A model generated the notes under the pieces. The model was not told where the DNA came from. It searched no databases and worked only from the letters and a program-made list of their open reading frames with translations. The position numbers and the translations under genes were made by a program. A stretch of 6,776 bases of DNA from Candidatus Bathyarchaeota archaeon (GTDB taxonomy: Archaea > Thermoproteota > Bathyarchaeia > TCS64), in the NCBI GenBank assembly GCA_030613835.1, contig JAUWLH010000083.1:1-6776 (forward strand), given 5' to 3'. Position 1 is the first letter of the stretch. Every line of letters begins with the position of its first letter. This document shows, piece by piece, positions 6,141 to 6,776 of this stretch.

Positions 6141-6163
6141 TCATGATCCATGAGCCCTTTTAG
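6141..6163 (+). promoter_or_regulatory. Weak promoter of the GNAT gene with a short inverted repeat
   Basis: TTTTAG (6158-6163) lies 21-26 bases before the TTG at 6184 and could be a weak TATA-like box for a leaderless transcript. Just upstream, TCATG (6141-6145) and CATGA (6149-6153) form a 5-bp inverted repeat around ATC. Both are modest signals. Confidence 0.25.
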
Positions 6164-6183
6164 CTTAGCCTAAAACCGTCACG

Positions 6184-6714
6184 TTGAAGGACGTTACAGA
6201 TGTCACCCTGAGACCGTCGGAAGTGGGTGACCTTGAGCCGACTTGGGATATGTTCTCAATTCTTTCCTAGGAGACCCTTGAATTACAGCCGATACCGTTC
6301 AACAGGGAGCGAGTCGAGGGCTGGTTCAAGAACATCGATTACGAGCAACACCTGCCAATACTGGGTTTCGTTGATGAAAAAGGTGAGATAAGGGTAATCA
6401 CATCCTCGACACTGGGTTTCCATTCATTGGAGCTGTACCACCATAGGGCCAAGTTCGGGATATCCATCCACGACGACTACCAGAACAGGGGGCTGGGCAC
6501 CGCACTGACTCAGTACATGATCAACATCGCCCGTGAACGGGGGATCCAAAAAGTTGACCTAATGGTGGTGGCCCACAACAAGAGGTCCATAGGGGTCTAC
6601 AAGAAGCTGGGCTTCGAGATGGAGGGCCATTTCATGATGAACCACTTCAACCAGGTGCTCAACGAGTACTGCGATGAGTACAAGATTTTTTGGTGCTTGA
6701 GGACTAATTCCTGA
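6184..6714 (+). pseudogene. GNAT-family N-acetyltransferase interrupted by an in-frame TAG
   Basis: One frame reads as a complete GNAT enzyme of 176 residues apart from a TAG at codon 29 (6268-6270). Before the stop, VTLRPSEVGDLEPTWDMFS (about 7-25) is a typical GNAT N-terminus. After it, ETLELQPIPFNRERVEGWF and a strand-rich middle lead to the acetyl-CoA-binding motif QNRGLGTAL (Q100, R102, G103, G105). The closing VVAHNKRSIGVYKKLGFEMEG is the standard motif B with its N, Y and GF positions. GNATs move an acetyl group from acetyl-CoA to an amine; the substrate is unknown. The start is a TTG at 6184, since an in-frame TAG at 6166 blocks anything further upstream. The part after the stop has no ATG before the central helix, so a working shorter protein is unlikely unless the TTG at 6427 is used. 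The stop is TGA. AAG or GAG to TAG would be a single-base change. Confidence 0.75.
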
Positions 6715-6776
6715 TCCTCTCAATCAGTCTAGGCACAGAGATTAACGCGTCCCCCTGGTGGGCCACCGGGTTCTCC
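6704..6776 (-). CDS. Unidentified protein, C-terminal fragment (runs off the right edge)
   Basis: The minus strand is open from the window edge (first full codon at 6775-6773) to a TAG at 6706-6704, encoding 23 residues that end SVPRLIERIRN. The stretch NPVAHQGDALISVPRLIERI looks like a strand followed by an amphipathic terminal helix. Its use of AGG/AGA for arginine matches the rest of the window. No family can be assigned from so little. Its end overlaps the end of the convergent GNAT gene by 11 bases, leaving no room for a terminator between them. Confidence 0.55.
   Translation of the reverse strand, partial: ENPVAHQGDALISVPRLIERIRN

Noticed and set aside
6150..6173. ATG at 6150 as the GNAT start
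   Set aside because: It opens only a seven-codon frame, and not the GNAT frame; an in-frame TAG at 6166 precedes the GNAT coding region.

Overview
This window looks like a stretch of an archaeal chromosome. Most genes start within about 25 to 45 bases of an A/T-rich TATA-like box, several with almost no leader. Shine-Dalgarno sequences are weak or absent, arginine is mostly AGG, and candidate gene ends carry short T-runs. The transporter and acetyltransferase sequences resemble uncultivated archaeal lineages. I cannot name the taxon from the sequence alone (Bathyarchaeia-like or Asgard-like are guesses).

Layout, left to right. Minus strand, positions 1-2374: a coiled-coil protein (2362 down to 1964) overlaps by 4 bases, and so probably forms an operon with, an ArsB/NhaD/P-protein-type ion transporter (1967 down to 603). 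Next come a small dimeric alpha-beta barrel protein of NIPSNAP/ABM type (516 down to 160) and the first 29 codons of an unidentified gene with its own promoter (87 down to 1), which leaves the window. A 238-base divergent intergenic region (2375-2612) holds promoters for both directions and several palindromes, including a perfect 8-bp inverted repeat. Plus strand, 2613 onward: an EamA/DMT-family transporter, a CPA1/NhaP-like cation:proton antiporter broken by two single-base shifts, an intact M20 metallo-amidohydrolase of the PM20D2/ACY1L2 type, and a GNAT N-acetyltransferase interrupted by an in-frame TAG. The right edge holds the last 23 codons of an unidentified minus-strand gene whose end overlaps the end of the GNAT gene.

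Functionally this is mostly a membrane-transport neighbourhood (three different transporter families) plus small-molecule enzymes (an amidohydrolase and an acetyltransferase). No mobile element, CRISPR array, RNA gene or defence system is visible. I do not see a clear undescribed multi-gene system. The best leads are the coiled-coil/transporter pair with an internally duplicated coiled-coil repeat and a transporter whose first half has lost its usual motifs, the TAG inside the GNAT gene, and the two homopolymer frameshifts in the antiporter. The last two may be real decay, recoding or consensus-sequence error.
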